Shown: piece after piece, positions 24,812 to 37,492 of the stretch
Position numbering within the stretch: the first letter of the stretch is position 1
How the letters are laid out: the number at the start of each line of letters is the position of its first letter
Assembly (NCBI GenBank): GCA_029961685.1
Contig: JARWKL010000002.1
Coordinates: 22,660,908 to 22,724,907 of the forward strand
Length of the DNA: 64,000 nucleotides
From: Aristolochia californica
Lineage: Eukaryota > Streptophyta > Magnoliopsida > Piperales > Aristolochiaceae
Direction of reading: 5' to 3'
Notes under the pieces: generated by a model
Databases searched by the model: none
Seen by the model: the letters and a program-made list of their open reading frames with translations, nothing else
Told to the model about the DNA's origin: nothing
Made by a program: the position numbers and the translations under genes

Positions 24812-25238
24812 AGGATCAGTTAGAAATCACCTTTCTATAAAATTCCACCAATCTATTAGGGGTTGTACAAGTGGAATTTCCCAAACATGGATAACAAAAC
24901 TTTGGAGTTCATTTTTAGAGTGTGAAATAATTTTCTTCACTTACATTTATTATAGTTTTCAATTTTTTCTGCATACATGAACTCTTAAATTTTCATTTTT
25001 TTGCGATCTATTTGCCTTATATCGTTTTTGTTTACGAGAAAAATGTGAGAGTGAAAACTCAGCTTTGGATCTAAAAAAAAATTTCAACATCCAAAATGGA
25101 AATGCACAAATGCTACGAGAGATAATTCCAAAAAGTATTTGTGATTTTTAAGGATTGGCAAAAAGTTGGTTGTTTGGCTCTGGTAAATATCCAACGACAT
25201 GTTTTTGGCAGGCATATCCACCACATTTAAAACATGTT
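24812..25238 (+). repeat. Truncated A monomer (72-bp deletion)
   Basis: The unit is 427 bp. CCAAC at 25,191 runs directly into GACATGTTTTTGGC, so the CACACGTTAACTTGAG block, the TTTTTTCTACTCC stretch and CATTAGGTCACTTGC are missing. In the next unit the same two points are 78 bp apart; here they are 6 bp apart. Confidence 0.85.
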
Positions 25239-26839
25239 AGGATCAGTTAGAATTATCTTTCGTATAAAATTCCACCATGCTATTAGGGGTTGTACTAGTG
25301 GAATATCCCAAACATGGATAAAAAAACTTTGGAGTTCATTTTTAGTGCGTGAAATAATTTTCTTCACTTCCATTTGTTATTGTTTTCAAAAAATTTTGCA
25401 TACATGAACTATTAAATTTTTATTTTATTGCGATCTATTTGCCTTATATCTTTTTTGTTTACGAGAAAAATGGGAGAGTGAAAACTCAAGTTTGGAACAG
25501 AAAAAAAATTCTAACAACCAAAATAGTAATGCACAAATGCTAAGAGAGATAATTCCAAAAAGTATCTGTGATTTTTATGGATAGTCAAAAGTTGGGTTGT
25601 TTGGCTCAGGTAAATATCCAACCACACATTCAGTTGAGAATTTAATTTTTTCTACTCCTTGAAATTTTTGGATCATTAGGTCACTTGCATCCACAACATG
25701 TTTCTGGCATGCATATCCACCACATTTAAAACATGTTAGGTTCAGTTAGAAGTCTCTTTCCTATAAAATTCCCCCAAGCTATTAGGGGTTGTACTTGTGG
25801 AATTTCCCAAACGTGGATAACAAAACTTTGGAGTTCATTTTAAGTGCGTGAAATAATTTTCTTCACTTACATTTATAATAATTATCAAATTTTTTTGCAT
25901 GCATGAACTCTAAAATTTTCATTTTGTTGCGATCCATTTGCCTTGTATCTTTTTTGTTTACGAGAAAAATGGGAGAGTGAAAACTATAGTTTGGATCTGA
26001 AAAAAAATTTGAACATCCAAAATGGAAATGCACAAATGCTGAAAGAGATAATTCCAAAACGTATCTATGATTTTTAAGAATAGGCAAAAAGTGGGTTGTT
26101 TGGCTCTCGTAAATATCCAACCACACGTTAACTTGAGAATATAACTTTTTCTACACCTTGAAATTTTTGGAACATTAGGTCACTTGCATCCTCAACATTT
26201 TTCTGGCTTGCATATCCACCACTTGTAAAACTTGTTAGGATCAGTTAGAAGTCTCTTTCCTATCAAATTCCACCAAGCCATTAGGGGTTGTACTAGTGGT
26301 ATTTCCCAAACATGGATAACAAAACATTGGAGTTTATTTTTAGTGCGTGAAATAATTTTCTTCACTTACATTTATAATAATTAACAAATTTATTTGCATA
26401 CATGAACTCTAAAATTTTCATTTTGTTGCGATCTATTTGCCTTGCAACTTTTTTGTTTACGAGAAAAATGGGAGAGTAAAAACTAAAGTTTGGATCTGAA
26501 AAAAATTTTGAATATCCAAATTGGAAATGCACGAATGCTGAGAGACATAATTCCAAAAAGTATCTATGATTTTTAAGGATAGTCAAAAAGTGGGTTGTTT
26601 GGCTCTGGTAAATATCCCGCCAAACGTTAACTTGAGAATTTAATTTTTTCTACTCCTTGAAATTTTGGGATCATTAGGTCACTTGCATCCGCAACATATT
26701 TTTGGCATGCATTTCCACCACATTTAAAACATGTTAGGATCAGTTTGAAGTCCCTTTCCTATAAAATTTCGCCAAGCTATTTGGGATTGTACTAGTGGAA
26801 TTTCCCAAACATGGATAACAAAACTTTGGAGTTCATTTT

Positions 26840-27150
26840 TAGTGCATGAAATAATTTTCTTCACTTACATTTACTATAGTTTTAAAATTGTTTTGCATAG
26901 ATGAACTCTAAAATTTTCATTTTGTTGTGATCTATTTTCCTTATATCTTTTTGGTTTACGAGAAAGTTGGGAGAGACAAAACTTTAGTTTGGATCTGAAA
27001 AAACATTTCAACATCAAAATGGAAATGCACAAATGTTGAGAGATATAATTCCAAAAAGTATCTGTGATTTTTAAGGATAGGCAAAAATTGTGTTGTTTGG
27101 CTCCTGTAAATATTAAATCAACTTGAGTATTTAATTTTTTCTACTCCTTG
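26840..27150 (+). repeat. Dispersed duplication at 13-monomer spacing, right member
   Basis: Shares the linked variants listed for 20,440-20,760. The unit from 26736 is 476 bp long. It lost about 7 bp before CAACTTGAG and about 17 bp between GAAATTTTCTTGCATCATTA and AAATGTTTCTGG. Confidence 0.65.
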
Positions 27151-27379
27151 AAATTTTCTTGCATCATTAAAATGTTTCTGGCATGCATATCCACCACATT
27201 TAAAACATGTTAGAATCAGTTAGAAGTCTCTTTCCTATAAAATTCCACCAAGCTATAAGGGGGTTGTACTAGGGGAATTTCCCAAACATGGATAACAAAA
27301 CTTTGGAGTTCTATTTTAGTGCGTGAAATAATTTTCTTCACCTACATTTATTCTTGTTTTCAAATTTTTTTGCATACAT

Positions 27380-27970
27380 TAACTCTGAAATTTTCATTTT
27401 GTTGCGATCTATTTGCCTTGTATCTTTTTTGTTTACAAGAAAAATGGGAGAGTCAAAACTCAAGTTTGGATCTGAAAAAAATTTTGAATATCCAAAATGG
27501 AAATGCACAAATGCTGAGAGAGATAATTCCAAAAAGTATCTCTGATTTTTAAGGATAGGCAAAAAGTGGGTTATTTGGCTCTGGTAAATATCCAACCACA
27601 CGTAAACTTGAGAATTTAAGTTTTTCTACTCCATGAAATTTTAGGGTCATTAGGTCACTTGCATCTTCAACATATTTCTGGCATGCATATCCAACACATT
27701 TAAAACATGTTAGGATCAGTTAGAAGTCTATTTCCTATAAAATTCCACGAAGCTATTTGGGGTTGTACTAGTGGAATTTCCCAACCAAGGATATAAAAAC
27801 TTTGGAGTTCATTTTTAATGCATGAAATAAATTTCTTCACATACATTTATTATTATATTCAATTTTTTTTGCATACAGGAACTCTAAAATTTTCATTGTG
27901 TTGCGATCTATTTGCCTTTTATCTTTCTTGTTTACCAGAAAAATGGGAGCGTGAAAAGTAAAGTTTGGAT
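27380..27970 (+). repeat. Dispersed duplication at 7-monomer spacing, right member
   Basis: Carries the same ordered set of rare variants as 23,980-24,570 (for example AAGGATATAAAAACTTTGG, TTATTATATTCAATTTT and CATTGTGTTGCG). The interval between them contains a shortened monomer (anchor 24812 to 25239), so the offset is less than seven full 499-bp units. Confidence 0.85.
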
Positions 27971-29249
27971 CTGAAAAAAATTTGAACATCCAAAATGGAA
28001 ATGCACAAATGTTGAGAGAGATAATTCCAAAAAGTATTTGTGATTTTTAAGGATAGGCAAAAAGTGGGTTGTTTGGCTCTGGTAAATATCCAACCACACG
28101 TTAACTTGAGAATTTAATTTTTTTTTACTCGAAATTTTTGGATCATTAGGTCACTTGCATCCTCAACATGTTTCTTGCATGCATATCCTCCACATTTAAA
28201 ACATGTTAGGATTAGTTAGAAGTCTCTTTCCTATAAAATTCCACCAAGCTATTAGGGGGTTGTTCTAGTGGAATTTTCCAAACTTGGATAACAAAACTTT
28301 GGAGTTCATTTTTAGTGCTTAAAATAATTTTCTTCACTTACATTTATTATAGTTTTCCAATTTTTTTGCATACATGAACTCTAAAATTTTCATTTTGTTG
28401 CGATCTATTTGACTTATATCTTTTTTGTTTACAAGAAAATTGGGAGAGTGAAAACTCAAGTTTCGATCTGAAAAAAAATTTGAACATCCAAAATGGAAAT
28501 ACACAAATGCTGAGAGCGATAATTCCAAAAATTATCTGTGATTTTTAAGGATAGGCAAAAAGTGCATTTTTTGGCTATGGTAAAGATCCATCCACACGTT
28601 AACTAGAGAATTTTATTTTGTCTACTCGAAATTTTTGGATCATTAGGTCACTTCCATCTTCAACATGTTTCAGGCATGCATATCCACCACATTTAAAACA
28701 TGTTAGGATCAGTTAGAAGTCTCTTTCCTATAAAATTGCACCAAGCTATTTGGGGGTTGTACTAGTGTAATTTCCTAAATATGGATAACAAAACTTTGAA
28801 GTTCATTTTTAGTGCATGAAATAATTTTCTTCACTTACATTTATTATAGTTTAATATTTTTTTTTGCATACGTGAACTCTGAAATTTTCATTTTGTTGTG
28901 ATCTATTTGCCTTATATCTTTTTTGTTTATGAGAAAAATGGGAGAGTGAAAACTCAAGTTTGGATCTTGAAAAAATATTTTAACATCCAAAATGGAAATG
29001 CACAAAAGCTAAGAGAGATAATTCCAAAACATATCTGTGATTTTTAAGGATAGGCAAAAAGTGGGTTGTTTGATTCTGGTAAATATCCAACCACACGTTA
29101 ACTTGAGAATTTAATTTTTTCTACTCCTTGAAATTTTTGGATGATTAGGTCACTTGCATCCTCAACATGTTTCTGGCATGCATATCCACCACATTTAAAA
29201 CATGTTAGGATCAGTTAGAAGTCTCTTTCCTATAAAATTCCACCAAGCT

Positions 29250-29360
29250 TTTAGGGGGTTGTACAAGTGGAATTTCCCAAACATGGATAACAAAACTTTG
29301 GAGTTCATTTTTAGGGCGTGAAATAATTTTCTTCACTTTCATTTCTTATAGTTTTCAAAT
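29250..29360 (+). repeat. Second 7-monomer-spaced pair, left member
   Basis: Shares GTACAAGTGGAATTTCC, TTTTTAGGGCGTGAAATAA and CATTTCTTATAG-like variants with 32,740-32,840 at an offset of 3,483 bp. The shared stretch is short, so this is weaker than the other pairs. Confidence 0.55.
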
Positions 29361-30169
29361 TTTTTTGCATACAGGAACTCTAAAATTTTTCGTTTTGTTG
29401 CGATCTATTTGCCTTATATCTTTTTTGTTTACGAGAAAAATGGGAGAGTGAAAACACTACCTTGGATCAGAAAAAAAAATTTAAACATCCAAAATGGAAA
29501 TGCACAAATGCAGAGGGAGATAATTCCAAAAAGTATCTGTGATTTTTAAGGATAGGCAAAAATAGGTTGCTTGGCTCTGGTAAATATCCAACCACACGTT
29601 AACTTGAGAATTTAATTTTTTCTACTCCTTGAAATTTTTGGATCATTATGTCACTTGCATCCTTAACATGTTTCTGGCATGCATATCCACCACATTTAAA
29701 ACATGTTAGGATCAGTTAGAAGTCTTTTTCCTATAAAATTCCACCAAGCTATTAGGGGTTGTACAGGTGGAATTTCCCAAACATGGATAACAAAACTTTG
29801 GAGTTCATTTTTAGTGAGTGAAATAATTTTCTTCACTTACATTTATTATAATTTTCAAATTTTTTTGCATACATGAACTCTAAAATTTTCATTTTGTTGC
29901 GATCTATTTGCCTTATATGTTTTTTGTTTACGAGAAAAATGGGAGTGTGAAAACTCAAGTTTGGATCTGAAAAAAAATTTCACATCCAAAATGGAAATGA
30001 ACATATGTTGAGAAAGATAATTCCAAAAAGTTTATGTGATTTTTAAGGATAGGCAAAAAGTGGGTTGTATGGTTTTGGTAAATAACCCACCACACTTTAA
30101 ATTGAGAATTTAATTTTTTGTACTTGAAATTTTTGGATGATTAGGTCACTTGCATCCTCAACTTGTTTC

Positions 30170-30450
30170 TGGCATGCATATCCACCTCATTTAAAACATG
30201 TTAGGCTCAGTTAGAAGTCTCTTTCCTACAAAATTCCACCAAGATATTAGGGGTTGTACTAGTGGAATTTTCCAAACGTAGATAACAAAACTTTGGAGTT
30301 CATTTTTAGTGCTTGAAATAACCTTCTTCACTTACTTTTATTATAGTTTTCAAATTTTTTTGCATACATGAAATCTAAAACTTTCATTTTGTTGCGATCT
30401 ATTTGCCTTATATCTTTTATGTTTACGAGAAAAATGGGACAGTGAAAACT
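30170..30450 (+). repeat. 3-monomer-spaced duplication, left member
   Basis: The run CCACCTCATTTAAAACATG, TTAGGCTCAGTTAG, CCTACAAAATTCC, CAAGATATTAGGGG, AAACGTAGATAAC, GTGCTTGAAATAAC and CACTTACTTTTATT recurs with very few differences at 31,660-31,940, offset 1,491 bp, i.e. three units. Confidence 0.87.
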
Positions 30451-31659
30451 CAAGTTTGGATCTGAAAAAATTTGAACATCCAAAATGGAAATGCACAAAT
30501 GCTGAGAGAGATAATTCCAAAAATTATCTGTGATTTTTAAGGATTGGCAAAAAGTGGGTTGTTTGGCTCTGGTAAATATACAACCACACGTTAACTTGAG
30601 AATTTAATTTTTTCTACTCCTTGAAATTTTAGGATCATTAGGACATTTGCATCCTCAACATGTTTCTGGCATGCATATCCACCATATTTAAAACATGTTA
30701 GGATCAGCTAGAAGTCTCTTTCCTATAAAATTCCACCAAGCTATTAGGGGTTGTACTAATGGAATTTCCCAAACATGGATAACAAAACTTTGGATTTTAT
30801 TTTTTGTCAAATAATTTTCTTCACTTACATTTATTATAGTTTTCAATTTTTTTTGAAAACATGAACTCTAAAATTTTCATTTGGTTGCAATCTATTGGCC
30901 TTATAACTTTTTTGTTTACGAGAAGAATGGGAGTGTGAAAACTCAAGTTTGTATCTTAAAAAAAAATTTAACATCCAAAATGGAAATGAACAGATGCTGA
31001 GAGAGATAATTCCAAAAAGTATCTGTGATTTTTAAGGATAGGCAAAAAGTGGGTTGTTTGGCTCTGGTAAATATCCAACCACACGTTAACTTGGGAATTT
31101 AATTTTTTTGACTCCTTGAAATTTTTGGATCATTAAGGCACTTGCATCCTCAACATGTTTCTGGCATGCATATCCACCACATTTAAAACATGTTAGGATC
31201 AGTTAAAAGTCTCTTTCCTATAAAATTCCACCATGCTATTAGGGGTTGTACTAGTAGAATTTCCCAAACATGGATAACAAAACTTTGGAGTTCATTTTAA
31301 GTGCGTGAATTAATTTTCTTCACTTACATTTATTATAGTTGTCGATTTTATTTGCATACATGAACTCTAAAATTTTAATTTTTTTGCGATCTATTTGCCC
31401 TATATCTTTTTTGTTTACGAGAAAAATGGGAGAGTGAAAACTCAAGTTTGGATCTAAAAACAAATTTGAACATCCAAAATGGAAATGAACAAATGCTGAG
31501 AAAGTTAATTCCAAAAAGTATCTGTGATTTTTGAGGATAGGAAAAAAGTGGGTTGTTTGGCTATGGTAAATATCCAACCACACGTTAACTTAAAAATTTA
31601 ATTTTTTCTACTCCTTCAAAGTTCTGGATCAGTAGGTCACTTGCATCCTCAACATCTTT

Positions 31660-31940
31660 CTGGCATGCATATCCACCTCATTTAAAACATGTTAGGCTCA
31701 GTTAGAAGTCTCTTTCCTACAAAATTCCACCAAGATATTAGGGGTTGTACTAGTGGAATTTCCCAAACGTAGATAACAAAACCTTGAAGTTCATTTTTAG
31801 TGCTTGAAATAACTTTCTTCACTTACTTTTATTACAGTTTTCAATTTTTTTTGCATACATGAACTCTAAAATTTTCATTTTGTTGCGATCTATTTGCCTT
31901 ATATCTTTTTTGTTTACGAGAAAAATGGGATAGTGAAAAC
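31660..31940 (+). repeat. 3-monomer-spaced duplication, right member
   Basis: Repeats all rare variants of 30,170-30,450 in order (CCACCTCATTT, TTAGGCTCAG, CAAGATATTAGG, AAACGTAGATAAC, GTGCTTGAAATAAC). The two units between the members do not carry them, so this is a copied 3-mer unit, not local homogenisation. Confidence 0.87.
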
Positions 31941-33189
31941 TCAAGTTTGGATCATAAAAAAAAATTTGAACATCCAAAATGGGAATGCACAAATGCTGAG
32001 AGAGATAATTCCAAAAAGTATCTGTGATTTTTAAAGATAGGCAAAAAGTGGGTTGCTTAGCTCTGGTAAATATCCAACCACACGTTAACATACCAATTTA
32101 TTTTTTTCTACTCCTTTAAATGTTTGGATCATTAGGTCACTTGTATCCTCAACATGTTTCTGGCAAGCATATCCTCCACATTTAAAACATGTTACGATCA
32201 GTTTGAAGTCTCTTTCCTATAAAATTCCCCCATACTATTAGGGGTTGTACTAGAGGAATTTCACAAAAATGGATAACAAAAATTTGGAGTTCATTTTTAG
32301 TGTGTGAAATAATTTTCTTTACTTTAATTTATTATAGTTTTCAAAATTTTCTCTATACATGAATTCAAAATTTTTCATTTTGTTGCGATTAATTTGCCTT
32401 ATATCTTTTGTTATTGACGAGAAAAATGGGAGAGTGAAAACTATAGTTTTGATCTGAAAAAAAATTTGAACATCCAAAATGGAAATGCACAAATGCTGAG
32501 AGAGATAATTCCAAAACGTATCTGTGATTTTTAAGGATAGGCAAAAACTGGGTTATTTGGCTCTGGTAAATATCCAACCACATGTTAACTTGAGAATTTA
32601 ATTTTTTCTACTCGAAATTTTTGGATCATTAGGTCACTCTCATCCTCAACATGTTTCTGGCATGCATATCCCCCACATTTAAAACATGTTATTATCAGTT
32701 AGAAGTCTCTTTCCTATAAAATTCCAAGAAGCTATTAGGGGTTGTACAAGTGGAATTTCCCAAACATTGATAAAAAAACTTTGGAGTTCATTTTTAGGGC
32801 GTGAAATAATTTTCTTCACTTACATTTCTAATAGTTTTCAAATTTTTTTGCATACATGAACTCTAAAATTTTCATTTTGTTGCGATCTATTTGTCTTATA
32901 TCTTTTTTGTTTACGAGAAAAATGGGAGTGTGAAAACTCAAGTTTGGATCTAAAAAAAAATTCTAACATCCAAAATGGAAATGAACAAATGCTGAGAGAG
33001 ATAATTTCAAAAAGTATCTATGATTTTTTAGGATTGGCAAAAAGTGGGTTGTTTGGCTCTGGTAAATATCCAACGACACGTCAACATGAGAATTTAATTT
33101 TTTCTTCTCCTTGAAAATTTTAGTTCATTAGGTCACTTGCATCCTCAACATGTTTCTGGCATGCATATCCACCACATTTAAAACATGTT

Positions 33190-33688
33190 AGGATCAGTTA
33201 GAAAACCCTTTCCTATAAAATTCCAACAAGCTATTAGGGGTTGTACTAGTGGAATTTCCCAAACGTGGATAAAAAAACTTAGGAGTTCATTTTTAGTGCG
33301 TGAAATAATTTTCTTCACATACATTTATTATAGTTTTCAATTTTTTTTGCATACATGAACTCTAAAATTTTCAATTTGTTGCGATCTATTTACCTTATAT
33401 CTTCTCTGTTTACGAAAAAATGGGAGAGTGAAAACTCAAGTTTGGATCTGAAAAAAAAATTTGAACATCCAAAATGGAAATGCACAAATGCTGAGAGAGA
33501 TAATTCCAAAAAGTATCTATGATTTTTAAGGATAGGCAAAAAGTGGGTTGTTTGGCTCTGGTAAATATCCAACCACACGTTAACTTGAGAATTTAATTTT
33601 TTCTACTCCTTGAAATTTTTGGATCAATAGGTCACTTGCATCCTCAACACGTTTCTTGCATGCTTATCCACCACATTTAAAACATGTT
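33190..33688 (+). repeat. Representative family A monomer (499-bp form)
   Basis: This unit is close to the A majority sequence and shows the map. From the anchor AGGATC it runs through TATAAAATTCC, CTATTAGGGG, TACTAGTGGAATTTCCC, the TAGTGCGTGAAATAA block (about 33,293), the TTTTCAATTTTTTTTGC T-tract, GCGATC (33,381), GTTTACGA, ATGGGAGAGTG, GGATCTG followed by a long A-tract, GGAAATGCACAAATGC, the CACACGTTAAC block (about 33,574), and the AACACG and AACATGTT sites near the next anchor. The CpG sites sit in GTGCGTG, TTGCGATC, TTACGA and CACACGTT. Differences from the majority here include CACATACATT and AACACGTTTC. Confidence 0.85.
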
Positions 33689-34169
33689 AGGATCAGTTAG
33701 AAGTCTCTTTCCTATAAAATTCAACGAAGCTATTAGGGGTTGTGCTAGTGGAATTTCCCAAACATGGATAACAAAGCTTTGGAGTTCATTTTTTTTTGTG
33801 TGAAATAATTTTCTTCACTTACATTTATTATAAATCTTTTTTCATACATGAACTCTAAAATTTTCATTTTGTTGCGATCTATTTGCCTTGTATCTTTTTT
33901 GTTTATGAGAAAAATGGGAGAGTGAAAACTCAAGTTTGGATCTGAAAAAAAAATTCTAACATCCAAAATGGAAATAAACAAATACTTAGAGAGATAATTC
34001 CAAAAAGTATCGGTGATTTTTAATGAGAGGAAAAAAGTGGGTTGTTTGGCTATGGTAAATATCCAACCACACGTAAACTAGAGAATTTAATTTTTTATAC
34101 TCCTTGAAAGTTTTTGATCATTAGGTCACTTGCATCTTCAACATGTTCTTGGCATGCATATCCACCACA

Positions 34170-34560
34170 TTTAAAACATGTTAGGTTCAGTTAGAAGTCT
34201 CTTTCCTATAAAGTTCCACCAAGCTATTAGGGGGTTGTACTAGTGGAATTTCCCAAATATGGATAACAAAACCTTGGAGTTCAATTTTAGTGCGTAAAAT
34301 AATTTTCTTCACTTACATTTATTATAGTGTTCAAATTTATTTATATACATGAACTCTAAAATTTTCATTTTTTTGCGATCTCTTTTCCTTATATCTTTTT
34401 TCTTTAGGAGAAAAATGGGAGAGTGGAAACTAAAGTTTGGATCTGAAAAAAATCTGAACATCCAAAATGGAAATGCACAAATGGTAAGAGATATGATTCC
34501 AAAAAGTATCTGTGATTTTTAAGGAAAGGCAAAAAGCGGGTTGTTTGGCTCTGGTAAATA
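34170..34560 (+). repeat. 5-monomer-spaced duplication, left member
   Basis: TTAGGTTCAGTTAG, GTTCAATTTTAGTGCGT, TTATAGTGTTCAAATTTATTT, AATCTGAACATC and the rare AAAAAGCGGGTTG all recur in order at 36,640-37,030, at an offset of 2,469 bp. The AGCGGG variant appears to be confined to these two units. Confidence 0.82.
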
Positions 34561-36180
34561 TCCAACCACACGTTAACTTGAGAATTTAATATTTTCTACT
34601 CCTTGAAATTTTTGGATGATTAGGTCACTTGCATCCTCAACATGTTTCTGGCATGCATATCCACCATATTTAAAACATGTTAGGATCAGTTAGAAGTCTC
34701 TTTCCTAAAAAATTCCACCAAGCAATTAGGGCTTGTACTAGTGGAATTTCCCAAACATGGATAACAAAACATTGGAGTTCTTTTTTAGTGCGTGAAATAA
34801 TTTTCTTCACTTACATTTATTATAGTTTTCAAATTGTTTTGCATACATGAACTCTAAAATTTTTATTTTTTTGCGATCTATTTTCTTTATATCTTTTTTG
34901 TTTACGAGAAAAATGGGAGTCTGAAAATTCAAGTTTGGATCTGAAAAAAAATTTAAACATCCAAAATGGAAATGCCCAAATGCTGAGAGAGATAATTCCA
35001 AAAAGTATCAGTGATTTTTAAGGATAGGCAAAATGTGGGTTGTTTGGCTCTTGTAAATATCCAACCACACGTTAACTAGAGAATTTAATTTTTTGTACTC
35101 CTTGAAATTTTTGGATCATTAGGTCACTTGCATCCTCAACATGTTTTTGGCATGCATATCCACCACATTTAAAACATTTTAGGATCAGTTAGAAACATCT
35201 TTCCTATAAAATTCCTCCTAGCTATTAGGGGGTTGTACTAGTGGAATTTCCCAAACATGGATAACAAAAATTTGGAGTTCATTTTTAGTTCGTGAAATAA
35301 TTTTCTTCCGTTACATTTATTATAATTTTCAAATTTTTTTGCAAACATGAACTCTAAAAATTTCATTTTGTTGCGATCTATTTTCCTTATATCTTTTTTG
35401 TTTACGAGAAAAATGGGAAAGTGAAAACTCTAGTTTGGATCTAAAAAAAAAATCTGAACATCCAAAATGGAAATCCACAAATTCCTAGAGTGATAATTCC
35501 AAAAAGTATCTGTGATTTTTAAGGATAGGAAAGAAGTGTGTTGTTTGGCTCTGGTAAATATCCAACCAAACGTTAACTTGAGAATTTAATTTTTTCTACT
35601 CCATTAAATTTTTGGATGATTAGGTCACTTCCATCCTCAACATGTTTCTGGCATGCATATCCACCACATTTAAAACATGTTAGGATCAGTTAGATGTCTT
35701 TTTCCTACAAAATTCCACCAAGCTATAGGGGGTTGTACTAGTGAAATTTCCCAAACATGGATAACAAAACTTTGGAGTTCATTTTTAGTGCGTGAAATAA
35801 TTTTCTTCACTTACATTTATTATAGTTTTCAATTTTTTTTGCCTACATGAACTCTAAAATATTCATTTTGTTGCGATCTAATTGCCTTATATCTTTTTTG
35901 TTTACGAGAAAAATGGGAGAGTGAAAACTCTAGTTTTGATCTGAAAAAAAATTTAAACATGGAAAATGGAAATGGACAAATGCAGAGAGAGATAATTTTA
36001 AAAAGTATTTGTGATTTTTAAGGATAGGCAAAAAGTGGGTTCTTTGGCTCTGGTAAATATCCAACCACACGTTAACTTGAGAATTAAATTTTTTCTACAC
36101 CTTGAAATTATTGGATCAATATGCCACTTGCATCCTCAACATGTTTCTGGCATGCATATCCACCACATTTAAAACATGTT

Positions 36181-36651
36181 TGGATCAGTTAGAAGTCTCT
36201 TTCCTATAAAATTCCACCAAGCTTACATGGATAACAAAACTTTGGAGTTCATTTTTAGTGCGTGAAATAAATTTCTTCACTTACATTTATTATAGTTGTC
36301 AATTTTATTTGCATACATGAACTCTAAAATTTTCATTTTGTTACGATCTATTTGCCTTGTATCTTTTTTGTTTTGCGAGAAAAATGGGAGAGTGAAAATT
36401 CAAGTTTGGATCTGAAAAAAAATTTGAACATCCAAAATGGAAATGCACAAATGCTGAGAGAGATAATTCCAAAAAGTAACTGTGTTTTTTAAGGATAGGC
36501 AAAAAGTGGGTTGTTTGGCTCTCGTAAATATCCAACCACATGTAAATTTGATAATTTAATTTTTTGTACTCCTTTAATTTTTTTTATCATTAGGTCAGTT
36601 GCATCCTCAACATATTTCTAGCATGCATATGCACCATATTTAAAACATCTT
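36181..36651 (+). repeat. Truncated A monomer (about 29-bp deletion)
   Basis: The unit is 471 bp. CCAAGCT at about 36,217 continues as TACATGGATAACAAAAC, so the ATTAGGGGTTGTACTAGTGG and AATTTCCC stretch is missing. The rest is ordinary A sequence. Confidence 0.82.
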
Positions 36652-37030
36652 AGGTTCAGTTAGAAGTCTCCTTCCTATAAAATTCCACCAAGCAATGAGG
36701 GGGTTGTACTAGTGGAATTTCCCAAACAAGGATAACAAAACTTTGGAGTTCAATTTTAGTGCGTGAAATAATTTTCTTCACTTACATTTATTATAGTGTT
36801 CAAATTTATTTGTATACATGAACTCTTAAATTTTCATTTTGTTGCGATCTATTTTCTTTTTATCTTTTTTGTTTACGAGAAAAATGGGAGACTGAAAACT
36901 CAAGTTTTGATCTGAAAAAAAATCTGAACATCTAAAATGGAAATGCAAAAATGCTGAGAGAGATAATTCCAAAAAGTATCTGTGATTTTTAAGGACAGGC
37001 AAAAAGCGGGTTGTTTGGCTCTGGTCAATA
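36640..37030 (+). repeat. 5-monomer-spaced duplication, right member
   Basis: Carries the same rare variants as 34,170-34,560 (TTAGGTTCAG, GTTCAATTTTAGTG, GTGTTCAAATTTATTTGTATAC, AATCTGAACATC, AAAAAGCGGGTTG). Confidence 0.82.
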
Positions 37031-37492
37031 TCCAACCACACGTTAACTTGAGAATTTCATTTTTTCTACTCCATGAAATTTTTGGATCATTAGGTCACTT
37101 GCATCCTCAACATGTTTCTGGCTTGCATATCCACCACCTTTAAAACATGTTAGGATCAGTTAGAAGTCTCTTTCCTATAAAATTCCACATGCTATTCGGG
37201 GGTTGTGCTTGTGAAATTTCCCAAACTTGGATAACTAAACTTTGGAGTTCATTTTTATTGTGTGAAATAATTTTCTTCACTTACATTTCTTATAGTTTTC
37301 AAATTTTTGCATACATGAACTCTAAAATTTTCATTTTGTTGCGATTTATTTGCCTTAAAACTTTTTTGTTTACGAGAAAAATGGGAGAGTGAGAACTCTA
37401 GTTTGGATCTGAAAAAAAAATTTGAACATCCAAAATGGAAATGCACAAATGCTGAGAGAGATAATTCCAAAAAGTATATGTTATTTTTAAGG

